Of a stretch of 64,000 nucleotides of DNA, positions 1-11,913 are shown piece by piece. Numbering within the stretch: position 1 is the stretch's first letter; each line of letters begins with the position of its first letter. The position numbers and the translations under genes are program-made. The DNA is from Pomphorhynchus laevis (Eukaryota; Acanthocephala; Palaeacanthocephala; Echinorhynchida; Pomphorhynchidae). The stretch lies in NCBI GenBank assembly GCA_012934845.2, contig WNNJ02002453.1, positions 121,293-185,292 of the forward strand, in the 5' to 3' direction. The notes under the pieces were generated by a model. It saw nothing but the letters and a program-made list of their open reading frames with translations, was not told where the DNA came from and searched no databases.

Positions 1-291
1 TTTAACTTTATTTCGTCTTTTTTCATTGTTTTTACTAGAAAATTGACTGAAAAAAAAAACTGTTTTTTTTTCACAATCCTTTGTTCCTCCGACACGCTTG
101 TTTGTACTCATTGTTTTTTGTTAGTAAGCGTCAAAACAACAGTGAATAATACAATAGCTAACAGGAAACAGTAATCGGCGAACAAACGATACGAACAAAT
201 AATAGCCGGCGAACAATAAAGTGGCAGCACTTGCATATCATACATATCTTCCTAGTGACACACAACATAATCAGTTTTCTTTTCGGAAGTG
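1..291. other. AT-rich leader or flank of LINE A, no gene seen
   Basis: No coding signal was found. The stretch has runs of T and A and then a less AT-rich part near 120-240. It lies directly upstream of a tandem array and of the gag-like frames of LINE A, so it may be that element's 5' untranslated region. No target-site duplication was identified to prove this. Confidence 0.35.
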
Positions 292-423
292 TTGTTCAAG
301 TTTTCGGAATCAAGAGCTATATTGGTGTTCAAGCTTTCGGAATCAAGAGCTATATTTGTGTACAAGTTTTCGGAATCAAGAGCTATATTGATTTTCAAGT
401 TTTCGGAATCAAGACCTATATTA
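292..423 (+). repeat. Tandem repeat, four copies of a 33-bp unit
   Basis: Four back-to-back 33-bp units start at 292, 325, 358 and 391. The shared core is TTTTCGGAATCAAGAGC followed by TATATT. Because 33 is a multiple of three, one frame reads four repeats of VQVFGIKSYI plus one residue. The array sits between an AT-rich leader and the gag-like frames of LINE A. It could be a repeated promoter or 5' UTR module of that LINE, as some LINE families carry, or an unrelated minisatellite. Confidence 0.85.
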
Positions 424-569
424 ATAGCTGAAAGGTGAGTTTTTGCTTTTGATATAGTTTAGTTTAATTTATTAATTTTTTATATTTTATTTTTTTTATT
501 ATTATTTTTGTTTGTTGTATTTGCTTTTTGTTTTTTGTTTCTATTTATTCATATATATAAGTACATAAG

Positions 570-3500
570 TACAGTTGGAAGGAACTAATTGCCTTAAGCC
601 AGTTGGGAAGAGAAAATCTTCTTCCCAGCTGGAGGAAAATTTAAAAAATATAGAAAAAGAATCTTCAGTGCAAAAGAGGCTCTTGCATATAAAGCAAGAC
701 TCTTTTGCAATTAAAGTAACATGTAAAGAAAACCATAATCTAAACAAAAAAATAAGAGAGATAGAGAGAGGGAAATAAGAAAAACTGTTCGAGGAGAAAT
801 CTTCGAACGGTTTTTCAAAAGAGATAATTTCTACCGAATCTCCTTCAAAAGCTTAGCTTTGAAAGATAAATTCAAAGCGGCTTTAGTTGGAGAAGAGGGT
901 ATAGAAATTATCGACATTTCTCTACAAATGACGGCCATCCTTAGGGATGTGCCGTCATTTGCGGAGAAAGAAGATGTTGAAGAATTTTACATCAATATGA
1001 TGTAAGAATTCTAAAAGCATGCAAATATTTTAATCAATCATATAGTTCCTTTCTTTTGAAGGGAACTATATATAGTTTGAAAAAATTGAAAGAAGATGGA
1101 GGCAGCATCTGCGGACATCGAATATCTGTAAAGATATTCGACGAAGACGATGCTGCCTTTCGGTATCCGCAGTGTTATAGATGTCAGCGCTGGGGACATT
1201 TTTCGAACATGTGTCGAGAAGTGTCACCGCGTTGCGTCCACTGCGGAGAAGAACACGAAACACAAGCATGTGGAAATAAAAATAGGCCGACATGTGCAAA
1301 CTGTAGGCAACCTCACAAGGCGTACTCACACGTTTGTCCAGAGTTCAAGTCTTACTTGGCCTGGGTAAACGGTGAGAACAAGAAGGCTTGTGAGGAAGCT
1401 CAGTCCTACCTTAGGGCAGCCAAAAGTCACTCTCTGGATCAACACGCTGGACAAGCAGCGATGCTGATCGAGAGAGTACTTACTCTTGAAAAAGAAATGG
1501 CTGCCTTAAGGCAGGAAAATGCAAAATTAAAAAAAGATGCTGTAATCCACGAATCCGATTTGAAGAAATTCAAATCGGAGTTGAACGCAACAACATTACG
1601 CAAATACAGATCGTTGAAACATGAGAAAGACAAGTCATCGATTTCGGTGACTACTTTTAATCGTTTCAACGATTTGTCACAAATACAAGGCCCTCAGAAT
1701 GAGGACAATAATATGGACTATTGTTCAGTAGTATCGACTGATTCTGAGGGTCTTTCGATTAAAGCGCCAGGGACTGCTATAAAGATGCTGACGTTACCTG
1801 AATCACTTCAGGTGGCGTCGAGTCGGAGGGGCAGTTCCTGGCACAAAGCTTCGAATGCAAGAAAAAAACGAAGAATTGAGTATTCTTCGCTTGAAGACAT
1901 CTGCCTAATGAGTTGGAATATAGGTTCTGTTAAGAACCTGATACAGTATTTCAGTCTCATATTAGCATATGTGCTTCTCTTGCAGGAAGCAAGATCACCC
2001 GATCAATTGAGGATTTTTAGCAGCAAGATCGACGACTGCGACACATTTGTGTCAGCAGAAGGTCTCAGGATGGAACTCTTCCTAGTGTCGGTGGTAAAGA
2101 AGCGTTTTTGCGCATCTTTACTATCGCATGGCAGTAGCGAAGTAGGTTCATTCCAGCTCCTCCTGTTTTTCATCTCTAGACGCCCAGTTTATGTAGCAAA
2201 TTGTTACATCAAGCCGGGGGCCTGGAGTTCGAAAAAGGGGAGGAGAGAGATTCGATCAATGCTGTTGAAGATCTTCAATTTGGGTGGTCAATTTTTAATT
2301 GGAGATTTCAACGACGACGGTGGATCTCGGGTGGGCAGCATGATCGCTCCAGCATGGGAGGTCATATGTCCCCCGGAAGGGACATTTATCCGTCGTCGCA
2401 ATGGTTATTGCTCCACGTTAGATTTTGCTATGCAAAACAAAAATACAAATTTTAAAATTAAATGGCAGCAGAATTTGCTGCCAGATACTTTTAATGATGG
2501 GCATAAGCTTGTATATTGGTCGTGGAAGGAGGAACTAGTTTTAAAGATAAGATTCCAACCGACACGGGCCGGTATACAAGCTTTTAATAGATCAATAAGC
2601 GAAGTAATGATAAATTTAAATAATAAAGATATTTTTTGTACTATTTTAAAAAATACTTTTAATGAAATAATAAATTTTAGTATTTGCAATAATAATTTTA
2701 TAATAAATAATAATTTTAATTTTTTCGATTGTTTGAATATTTTAGATGAGACTTTTTTGACAAATTTTACAAACAAATTAAAAGAATCAAATTCTCTATT
2801 AATTTTAAATAATGAAATTTTTAGTAATGCAAATAAATTTTTAACTACCAAACGACCGCCCAACATCAAGTACACTCCTAAAGCTCTTCATTTGAAACGT
2901 ATTCTTTGGGGTTTACGAACGGATGCGAATCCTTCGTCTCAGAGAATCGCTCAAATGGCTCTGCTCAAGAATGATATTCAAGAGTTGGAGCAGAGGGTAG
3001 ACGCTAAAAAGTTGCTGTCTTACAAGAATTTTTCAAAGGAATGGTGCCAAACCATTAGGCGAACCACTTTCCGTTCTTGGAGGGTAGCGGCTTCTAAGTG
3101 GATATCCTCTAAGGGTTTTGGGAATGTACTTCATGAAATGAAAATGAAACACCTAGCCAATGCTGAAGGTTGGACCGAGAGGAAAATGATGAAGATCCGT
3201 ATGGAACTCTTGTTTTCGACCATCGACAATTCGCAAGAGGACATCACTATCGAGGACATTTTGAGTGCGTGGCCAGTCGTGCCAAAGACTTCGTCTAACG
3301 GGTCTTCGGCATGTGCTGCTGCGACCAAATTGATCGTCGATAGGGTTCGGACGGATATTGCTGCCAAGATGCTAGGGGTACCTTTAGCATCTTGGTGTGA
3401 TATTGCGGTCGGAAAAGTGGTGTTCCTTGCGAAGGGAAGATGGGTGTCGAATGCTAAAGACACAAGACCCATAACAATATCTAATAATATTGTTATGGTG

Positions 3501-4476
3501 TATGAGAGGTCTTGCTAGGATCCTTTCCCGATTCTACGAAGATCGTGATATGTTGGGAGACCACATTCACGGGTTTCGTAGAGGAAGGGGAACTGTTAAG
3601 GCAGTAAGGTCCATGCAGAGTTTTCTCACCAGCGATAGACGACCTGCAGTCCTCTATTCGCTGGATGTGTCGGCGGCCTTCGACAACTTGGGGCATGATG
3701 CAATAGTTACAACGTTAACCAGTGATGGTATACCGAGTAATTTGTTGCATCGTGTCCTGGGTATATTAAAAGCAAGAACTTTCTACTTGGATGATGACGG
3801 GGGTAAGTACTATCATCTCAACAAAGGACTTCCCCAGGGCTCACCTCTGTCTCCTATCATTTATATGATAGTGACGAGGGGAGTTCTGGAGGGTCTTTTG
3901 GATAGGAACACCCACGCCATCATTTATGCGGACGACATCTCGATCGCATTTAAGAGAAATACTCTGTCGGATGCAAGGTTTGAAGGACGAATGAAGTCTG
4001 TAATGGACATTGTTGCTCATCGCTTAGTTAAGTTTGGCTTATCTTTAAACCAAGCAAAGAGCAATTTTGTTCATTACAGATTTCGGCGTCCTGGAAAGCA
4101 CACTCGTCTCCTCGATTCTCTTCCAGGGAATCGAAAGCGTCGGGTGCGCATTCTGGGATCCGTTTTCGAACAACGTTTGCATCCTAGGTCAGATATGGCC
4201 AGGTGTTTCAAATTAGTTAGAAAAGGGCTACGTATGTTTGAAAGAGCGAGACGATTAAATGCCGGTTTGGGTAGATGTGTAATTGTGCTCAATGCGTTTG
4301 TATTGAGCGGATTGTACTTATACTCAAACAATCGCCCTCCAGAACAACGATATCTATTTTTAAAACGATTATTAATTTTAATAAATAAATTTTTTATGAA
4401 TGAAATTGAAATTAAAAATAAATTAATTAAAAAATATGTTTTATTTTACAATTTAAAAATCAAATGTTTTGAATAA
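570..4476 (+). mobile_element. LINE A: gag-EN-RT non-LTR retrotransposon, I/R1-like, nearly complete
   Basis: This is a non-LTR retrotransposon. A gag-like N-terminal region (about 570-1055) runs into a long frame at 1056-3518. Counting from that frame's first codon, it has three zinc knuckles (C40-C43-H48-C53, C60-C63-H67-C72, C80-C83-H87-C94), a Lys/Glu-rich probable coiled coil (about 133-178), and an AP-like endonuclease with SWNIGS at 286, LLQEAR at 308, LIGDFN at 414 and DGH at 481. The reverse transcriptase continues at 3490-4476 in another frame, with SAAFDN, LPQGSPLSP and YADD intact. Two frame breaks are visible: near 1003, inside the domain before the knuckles, and near 3505-3515, where VYER resumes as LARILSRFYED one frame over. 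Gag and endonuclease share one frame. No RNase H was seen. The AT-rich 3' UTR runs to about 4860. Confidence 0.9.
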
Positions 4477-4926
4477 TTTTTTGTTTATCTTGTTTGGAAT
4501 TTGTTTGATTATTTTTCTAACATTGGATGTATGTATTAATTTTATATTGCGCTTGTCTACAAGTGCTTTGTCAGAAAAATTAGAGAAATTAAGAAAAGTA
4601 TAGTTAAATGTATTATATCTTCATTTTTTTGTCATTGTTTAAATGACAAAAAATATTTTGTTACAAAATATTTTTTATTTTATTGGTAATATCAATTTTA
4701 TCCAAATTTTGTTTTTGATGATGATTTTGAATTTTTATTTTTTAGAATTGAATTTTAGCAGTTTATCATTTTTAATTTTTGTTTAAAATTCTTATCCTCG
4801 ACATCCAACCAAAGAAATCTCAATCGAAACCTGCAAAAAGAAAGGAAACTCGATTGGGGCTCCATACTTGGCTGGGGTCGAAAAAGTCAGAAAAAAAAAC
4901 GAAAATATATATGAATTTTTTGTTTT
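4477..4926 (+). other. AT-rich tail of LINE A, probable 3' UTR
   Basis: No coding signal. The stretch after the RT stop codon is rich in T and A, with a less AT-rich patch at about 4790-4890. The exact 3' end of the LINE is not defined, because no clear poly(A) tail or target-site duplication was recognised before the gag fossil that begins at 4927. Confidence 0.4.
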
Positions 4927-5830
4927 TTACTTTAATAAATCATTAATTTTTTTAAGTAAAGCTGCCGAGGTAGTAGAGCTTTGCTTCGACTTACATACAT
5001 TTGCAAAGTGTCCGCGCTTGCTACATTTGAAGCATGTAGCGTCTCGAGCTGTGCACATCTGACGATTGTGCCATCGACTGCTGCAAAAATCACAAACTTT
5101 GAAGGACATTTTACGTTCATCACCAGAGAATTTGTTTATATTTGTTGATACATTACAGTCATCATCAGTGGATAGATCACACTTTACTGAATTTAAGGGT
5201 AGAACATTATCTTCCTTTTGTAAAGTCTCGAACTGAACAGCTTGATTATGAGTGACTTCTAATCACACCGCCAAATTGAGGATACGCTCGAGATTATTTT
5301 CATTTGATTCTAATATCCGATGTCTGATATATGATGAATTCATGCCATTGATGAAGGCAGTCAGGATGTTCTAAGAACAATTTTCTATTTCGGAAATTGC
5401 ACCAAACTGACACGGAATCGATAGTTCGCGAAGTTTTTGCATGAATTGCCAAATCGATTGTTCACTCTTTTGTTTACTCGAACGTAACTTATATCGAGAA
5501 AATAGAACGCTAACTCGTTTTGTAAATAGTTGTCCAAGCTTGTCGATCGCCCCGTGTAAATATCTTCTTTAGAAATCAATAGAAAATGTCGTGTAGGAAT
5601 GATATTTACAAGAAATTTGAGTTTCGATCTTTATTCCAAATCAGGTATATATGCTATAAATGAATCAAAACATCGTTGCCAATGTAACCACATGTCAGAG
5701 GAATCTGCGGCATCAGGATCGATTTTCATTATACTTGGCATGAGGAATTTATCCATACAATTGCTTATTAAATTGTGATAGATAGAATCAATAAACCAAT
5801 GTAAGGTTTTAATAAGCAATCTAAAACATC
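4927..5830 (-). mobile_element. Gypsy-like LTR-retrotransposon gag fossil
   Basis: Read on the minus strand, the upstream end carries a gag-like segment with the pattern MWLHWQRCFDSFIAY. The downstream end (4927-5109) carries two Cys-His knuckles, one reading CFKCSKRGHFANVC. This order, a W-rich capsid-type region followed by zinc knuckles, is usual for gag of Gypsy-type elements. It is a broken fossil with several interruptions. No LTRs, protease or RT are recognised beside it, so it is a fragment of moderate to old age. Confidence 0.6.
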
Positions 5831-5867
5831 ATTACAGAATAACTGTCAAGTCAATATAATACTATAA

Positions 5868-7034
5868 CAATAGTGTTCTCATCTCCCTCGACATCTCATC
5901 CGCCTTCGACATCGTCGACCACTCCATCCTCATTTCTCGCCTTCGTTATGATAACGGATTTTCTTCCTCCTCCGTAACATGGTTTGCCTTATATCTATCC
6001 AACCGTTATTTTCAAGTCTGTTCAAATTCATCATATTTTCCTCCCATCCATATTTTAAGCGGGATCTCACAAGGTTCAGTCCTAGGACCCCTGCTTTTCT
6101 CTCTTCTACTCTGCGATCTCTCTCCGTTTATCAAACCTTACTCCTTTAACGCCATGCAATACGCCGATGACATCCTCATATATGATCATGCACTCGTCCA
6201 TCGCATATACGATATCGACATTTCTGCCTCAAACTGTCTTTCTTCTATCTACAAACGTCTCTTCCATATTGGTCTCGTTCTAAACTCAGACAAGTCTAAA
6301 ATAATGTGGATCTTCCCCCGTCAACCTAACATATCTCCTCCCTTTGTATATTTTGCATCATCAATCATCCCCGTAGTCCACAATTTCACATTAGGAATTC
6401 ATTTCAATGATCACCTTTCCCTTAAACCCTTCGTACACGACAAGGTCCGCTCTTCTAACCTTATTCTCCGTGACATCCGCCGTATTTGCCACCTTATCGA
6501 CTTCCGTTCCTGTATGTATCTTCTTCGTTTCTTTTCCCTTTAATCGATTACTGTCTCAGCCTTTTCGCCAATTCTCCAAAATTCATCATCCTACCCCTAC
6601 AACGCATCATCAACTCCGCCGTTCGAGCGTTCATACGTCTTCGTCGCTTTGACCACACATCCACATATCTTGCTCAACTCTCCTGGCCTACCATTCACAT
6701 CCGCATACAACTCCGCCTTACCGTAACTTTTCGTCTCATCGCTGTCGGCTCAGCATCGTTCATCCACCTCCCTTTCTTAGACGACACTCGCCCTACCTCT
6801 CTATCACTGTGTTCCCGTAATTCCTTACTCTACGTTCCCAATTACTCTAATAACTACGGTCTCCGATCTTTCCTCGTCGCCGCCCCACTCGACGTCCGTC
6901 GCACTCATTCCTTTATTGCATTCAAATGCCGCCTCCGTTCCGACCTTCTCGAAACATGATATTATAGATTTTTGTTGTTGTGGTCATGTAAGCGTGCGCA
7001 GGCAGGCATTGGCCACGTAAAAATAAATCGTTTT
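5868..7034 (+). mobile_element. CR1/L2-type LINE, copy F1 (5'-truncated, degenerate)
   Basis: This is the 3' half of a CR1/L2-group LINE. It starts inside the RT at the segment reading IDISSAFDIVDHSIL in an interrupted frame, keeps the intact catalytic MQYADDILIY (6154-6186), and continues through the thumb and connection to the 3' UTR. Frames at 6154-6543, 6486-6959 and their neighbours are pieces of one gene separated by small indels. The 3' UTR (about 6957-7034, with TTGTTGTGGTCATGTAAGCG) is homologous to that of F2 at 8935-9010. F2 follows directly in the same orientation. Confidence 0.88.
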
Positions 7035-9010
7035 TTATATGAGCATTTGCTCCAAGGTTTTTTGCTCCATGATTTCCGCTCGATCACTCCGTCTTTCCGT
7101 GATTCCTATCTTGCTCTTCGCCGGTCTCATCTCAACCTACTACGTACCAAATGCAACTCCTTCTGGCAGCATAAAATCATCACTTCATTCAACTCTAAGA
7201 CTCTCTGGCATACTTTTAACTCAATCCTTGCTCGCTCTTCTTCGCCGTGCAACATCAATGCCAATGATTATTCGTCATTTCTCCAGACTAAAGTATCCAC
7301 GTTGCTCTCTCACACCCCGGTCTCCATCCTATCCCACTCTGCCCAGTCTAATCTCATCCTTCCGGAACTCTTTCATCTTCTCCATGTCTCACCTACAGAA
7401 GTATCATCTGTCCTCATGTCCTTGCCCAACAAAACCTCACCTGCCGATCCCCTGCCTACTCACATATTAAAATATATATGCTCATCGATATCCCCATTTC
7501 TCACAACCTTGTTTAACTCGTCCATCCGCAGTCGTATCTTCCCTTCACACTGGAAATCCGCAATCGTTCGTCCCCTCCTTAAGAAACAATTGCTCGACCC
7601 CTCCCTTCCTTCTAGCTATCGCCCCATTTCACTACTCCCTACTCTTTCAAAGCTCTTAGAACGCCTCATCTTAATACAAATCAACGCTTATCTCTCCTCA
7701 TCCAATCTGTACCCTCCTTTCCAATCCGCTTTCCGCTCTAATCAATCGACAGAAATCGCATGCATAAAAGTGTACAACGACTTACTCATTTCTCGAGACA
7801 AGGCTCTATATAGTGTTCTCATCTCACTCGACCTCTCCTCCGCATTCGACATTGTCGACCACTCTGTCCTCCTTTCTCGCCTTCGTTATGATTACGGCTT
7901 TTCTTCCTCCTCCGTAGCATGGTTCGCCTCATATCTATCCGACCGTTCCTTTCGCGTCTGTTCTAATTCATCATCCTCTCCTCCCATCCCTATTTTTTGC
8001 GGGGTCCCACAAGGTTCAGTCCTAGGTCCCCTGCTTTTCTCTCTTCTGCTTGGCGATCTATCTCCGTTTATCAAACCTTACTCTTTTAAGGTCATGCAAT
8101 ACGCCGATGACATTCTAATCTACGCTCATGCACCCGCACATCGCATACACGATATCGGCATTTCTGCCTCCAACTGTCTTTCTTCTATCTACAAACGTCT
8201 CTCCAATCTCCATCTCGTTCTAAACCCCGAAAAGTCCAAAATAATGTGGATCCTCCCCCGTAAACCAAACATATCTCCTCCCACTGTATATTTTGCCTCA
8301 TCGATCATCCCCATAGTCCACAATCTCACTTTCTTAGGCTTCCATTTTGATGATCACCTTTCCCTTAAACCCTTCGTCCGTGACAAGGTCCGCTCATCTA
8401 ACTTAATTCTCCGTGATATCCGCCGTATCCGCCCCCTTATCGACTTCCGTTCTTGTATGTCTCTTCTTTCATCGCTTCTTTTCCCTAAAATCGATTACTG
8501 CCTTAGCCTTTTCGCCAATTCTCCAAAATCCATCATCCTACCCCTACAACGAATAATCAACACCGCCGTTCGAGTGCTCTTTCGTCTCCGTCGCTTCGAC
8601 CACACATCCACATATTTTGCCCAACTCTCCTGGCCCACCATCCACATCCGCATCAAACTCCGCCTTCTTCTCATTACCTTTCGTCTCATCGCTGTCGGCT
8701 CTCCATCGTTCATCAACCTTCCTTTCTTAGACGATACTCGCCCCACCTCGCTATCGCTTCGTTCCTGTCATACCCTCTTACTCCACGTTCCTAATTACTC
8801 CAACAACTACGGTCTCCGATCCTTCCTCGTCGCCGCCTCACTCGCCTGGAATCAACTCCCTCTCGACGTCCGCCGCGCCCCCTCCTTTATCATATTCAAA
8901 CACCTCCTTCGTTCACACCTTCTCAACACCTGATTCACATTCTTGTTTTGTTGTGGTCATGTAAGCGTGCGCTGGCACACATTTGCCACCTTAAAATAAA
9001 TCCTTTTTTA
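7035..9010 (+). mobile_element. CR1/L2-type LINE, copy F2, with long intact RT frame
   Basis: A single open frame runs from inside the 3' UTR of copy F1 (in frame from 6972) to a stop at 8931-8933. True element sequence begins near 7036, so the protein is about 630 aa. Visible RT motifs in order are YRPISLLPTLSKLLERL, LDLSSAFDIVDHS, GVPQGSVLGP and YADDILIYAHA. The C-terminus, SLAWNQLPLDVRRAPS with a trailing FKHLLRSHLL, is the usual CR1/L2 ending. The endonuclease is absent (5' truncation). The 3' UTR ends in AAATAAATCCTTTTTT. The unbroken frame suggests a recent insertion compared with F1. Confidence 0.93.
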
Positions 9011-9199
9011 AGGTAGACTATAATTTTTATAGAAATTTTTTTTTATTATTAAAGAAAAAATCGATTAGTTCAAAATAATGAATAAATTTGTGTCTAGTTG
9101 AAAAAGAGTTCTTCAGTTCTTTATCATCGGTCGTAGGTTCATACATCTGTACGAAGGTTTGAATCAATATTGTCGATATTGTAGTTTTTGACGGTTTGA

Positions 9200-9990
9200 T
9201 AAGAACGATGATTTATTTTAGTATCCTCACCAACTTCTTGAGGCACCAAGGCATGCGTATGATGATCTGACAGCTGCGAACGCTATTTTGCGTTTGATCG
9301 TTTTTATTGCTTTGGCGTAACCTAATGTGCATGTATAGATTTTAGCTTAGTGATGATTTTTATGAGGGCTCGGGCACGGTCTATGAGGCCGCATAAACAG
9401 AATAATTTAACGGGAACAAATGAGCGTTGTTCGACTGTGATGACTCGTTATTCGTATTGGATATTTTTCTGTTATCGTTGAATTCAAATGATGATTTAGG
9501 GCTGCGCTTGATGTACGATTTGGCAAATATGGATAAAAACGCTTACATCGATGAATATCCGCTCAAATTGTGCACTATGGAGTTGCTTTCTGTAACGTCT
9601 ACCCGGACACCGTAGTCTCTGGTTGTTGAGGGCGAGTTGAAATGAAGTTTGTCAGAAACTAGTAACAGTTGAGGTTCGGTTTTGACACTGTGGCAAACGT
9701 TGGATAGTTCAGGGCAATTATGTCTCGCAATGCATCGTGTCTGATTGTGGGCAGACCACCTTTTTTGCAAGCAAGGGCGTGAACATTTTATAAGTCTTCA
9801 CAACACGAACATCTGCTTCGTAGTAGATCGATGGGCGTTTGTCTATAACAAGTAGCGATTCCGACTGTTTATTCTTTGGCTGATAAATGAAATTTGTCAC
9901 TACTAAGCGGTAAGGATGTTCGCCATAAGGAGACATCATCTCTTGATGCGTGTTATACGGCGATTTTAGTTGCGCAGGTAAGTGAACTGG
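9200..9990 (-). mobile_element. R2-like C-terminus LINE, copy E1 (C-terminal fragment)
   Basis: Minus-strand frames at 9543-9770 and 9718-9939 carry the C-terminal region of family E: a segment with EPQLLLVSDK and then RVDVTES, the nuclease-like part that follows the zinc knuckle in E4. A further piece near 9330-9430 reads YE-RVITVEQRSFVPV, which matches the extreme C-terminal block of this family. Several frame breaks and a stop are present. The RT domain is missing from this copy. Confidence 0.6.
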
Positions 9991-10030
9991 TAAAGGACTA
10001 CATGCGGTCTTCGAATAAAGTTTTACGATG

Positions 10031-10155
10031 AATCAAATCAGCTAACTGAGTCTACATATTTAATATAATTATAAAATAAACAAAACATAATAATGCTAAA
10101 TAAAAATTTAATAAATAAATAATAAAATAAATAATTGTTTTAAGATTTTTTAAAT
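10031..10155 (-). repeat. Terminal-repeat fragment of Penelope-like element (AT-rich end)
   Basis: This begins with AATCAAATCAGCTAACTGAG and TCTAC and runs through an AT-rich stretch containing ATAATAATGCTAAAT. It matches the reverse complement of the end of the 3' terminal repeat at 63222-63565. Only the distal AT-rich half is present. Confidence 0.75.
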
Positions 10156-10243
10156 CAAACTACGACATGATTGACTGTCAATTAGTCAGTCAGTCGCGTA
10201 GTTAGATTTTTTTTAATCTAACTACGACATGATTGACTGTCAA
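10152..10243. repeat. Foldback repeat
   Basis: The motif AACTACGACATGATTGACTG occurs twice in direct orientation (from about 10158 and 10220). Between the copies lies an inverted, imperfect version (10184-10208), so 10184-10208 and 10215-10239 can pair around a short T loop, with a perfect 12-bp inner stem (CGTAGTTAGATT / AATCTAACTACG). No coding content. Confidence 0.75.
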
Positions 10244-10673
10244 TTTTATGGCTTTACGCAGCGGATTCTTTGTTAGGTTATTGTTGTATACTGAACAGTG
10301 CGAGTCGAACCGTCGTACTCTAGAGGCAATACATATTGTGGATTATAAATGCTAGAACCATCAATATTGATAGGGGAAGTAAATTTTCCAACAGCTCATC
10401 ACTACATAATCCAGCAATAATTCCAGTTAGCAGTAGAGTTTTTAGTACGCAAGACAATTCACAACGGCAGCTTCGTAAAACCTTGGTCTATTTGGACTGT
10501 ACGGTTCGTGTGAATCCGGTTTAAGCGATTTGCGGATCATTTCTGGCTACGATTGATAATTGCAAACGGATAAGTCCCCAGCTTTTCGAATGTTTGATTA
10601 TTATGCTTTCTTCGAATTCAGCGGACCCGATTGGGGATCCTAGAATTGACATGCCAGAATGAGATACTTGGAT
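10244..10673. other. Unrecognised spacer
   Basis: This stretch has mixed composition and is less AT-rich than its neighbours. A 62-codon frame on + has no recognisable similarity. I see no supported gene or known element. It may hold remains of an element too worn to identify. Confidence 0.3.
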
Positions 10674-11855
10674 ATTATTAATTGACAACAAATTGAGCCG
10701 AGGCTCTTTACAAGTTGCTTCACAAGAAATAAAAAGAATAAGAGTCGATTTGTTCCTCCCTTATCAGATGAACTAATGAAAATCCCACCGTTGTCTTAAG
10801 AAGGAAGGGTCATTATCCAATAGGGCGCAAAAACTTGAAGCAGTAGACTACAAAACGGTCGCACTCTGAAGCGAATTCCAAGATCGTACGACTCGTTTGA
10901 CAAAGCAGGAAACTGCATGCATGTACCTTGGTGTTTTCAGCATCATGGGGTGTCCGCGAAGAGAAGGTTGACCTCTCAGTTGCAGTAGATGTGACAGTGG
11001 ATGATCTTTAGTATGCAGAATTTTCCAAACAAGAGAGAGATCTCGCTTGTCACAGATATATCGCAGACAAGGCATATTTAATATCTGAAGGCGTTTCCAG
11101 TAGCCAAAAATATGCAGCCCTGAGACTAATTTAGTTGTTGATCTGAACACTTTCTCCAATGCACGACGCTCATAAGTAGTTTCGGGATAAAAAGCTGGCG
11201 ATGCGTATAAGATATGGCTTAAGAAAAACGCATTTGCTAAGGTATGGTAACACAACAGATCTATGCCTATCAGAGCTCGAAGAGTATGCCCTATTAAGCG
11301 TTTTGTGATGCAACACACGTAGTCTGAATGCTTTCGAGTGGATAAGTCAGCACAAACCCAAACTCTCAAATCTTTATGAGTAGGTTATTTCGATACTAAT
11401 TGAACCAAACTGGTACTCATCTCCAAGATGATCACATGATCTTCGTGATATACGCATACATGTACATTTAGAGATATTGATCCTCAAGTGATTTCGTTTA
11501 GACCAATTGGATATGACGCCGACGTCGCTTTGTAAATGCTGTTTATCAAGATCGGAAATAATGGGTCGCCAAACTTTAAGATTATCTGCATATAATAAAC
11601 TGAATGAACTGATATTTGGTATCAACTCGTTGATATAAAGACTGAATAAGATGGGACCCAATACACTTCCCTGTGGAACACCTAACAACACTGGAAATGG
11701 ACTCGACAGCGACTCACTTACTCGTACGACACTTTGTCGGTTGGAAAGGAATACACCAATCCAGTTTATGATCCTCTTATCAAGATGAATGTGCTCCAAC
11801 TTCTCAATAAGACACGTGTGATTAACTGAGTCAAACGCTTTTTATAAATCATAAA
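10674..11855 (-). mobile_element. CR1/jockey-type LINE, copy G1 (5'-truncated)
   Basis: On the minus strand the sequence starts within the RT at KAFDSVNH (about 11840). It continues through FLSNRQSVVRV and GVPQGSVLGPILFSLYINEL to a catalytic segment reading LLYADNLKVWR. There the second catalytic Asp (normally YADD) is Asn. After a frame break near 11370, the second frame (10848-11369) holds the thumb and connection with ERRALEKVFRSTTKLVSGL and the C-terminus. The 3' UTR runs to about 10674 and is repeated in G2. Confidence 0.85.
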
Positions 11856-11913
11856 TTAATTAGATAATATTTCGCCGATGATATTTGGTCTTTATAGTCA
11901 ATTTACTAATTAT

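Noticed and set aside
292-423. CRISPR array
   Set aside because: The repeats are contiguous with no spacers, in a eukaryotic context.
8495-8746. Arg-rich minus-strand ORF
   Set aside because: It is a shadow of the intact RT frame of LINE F2 on the other strand.
10300-10330. tRNA-like segment (GAGTCGAACC)
   Set aside because: A T-arm-like string without a matching acceptor, D or anticodon stem.
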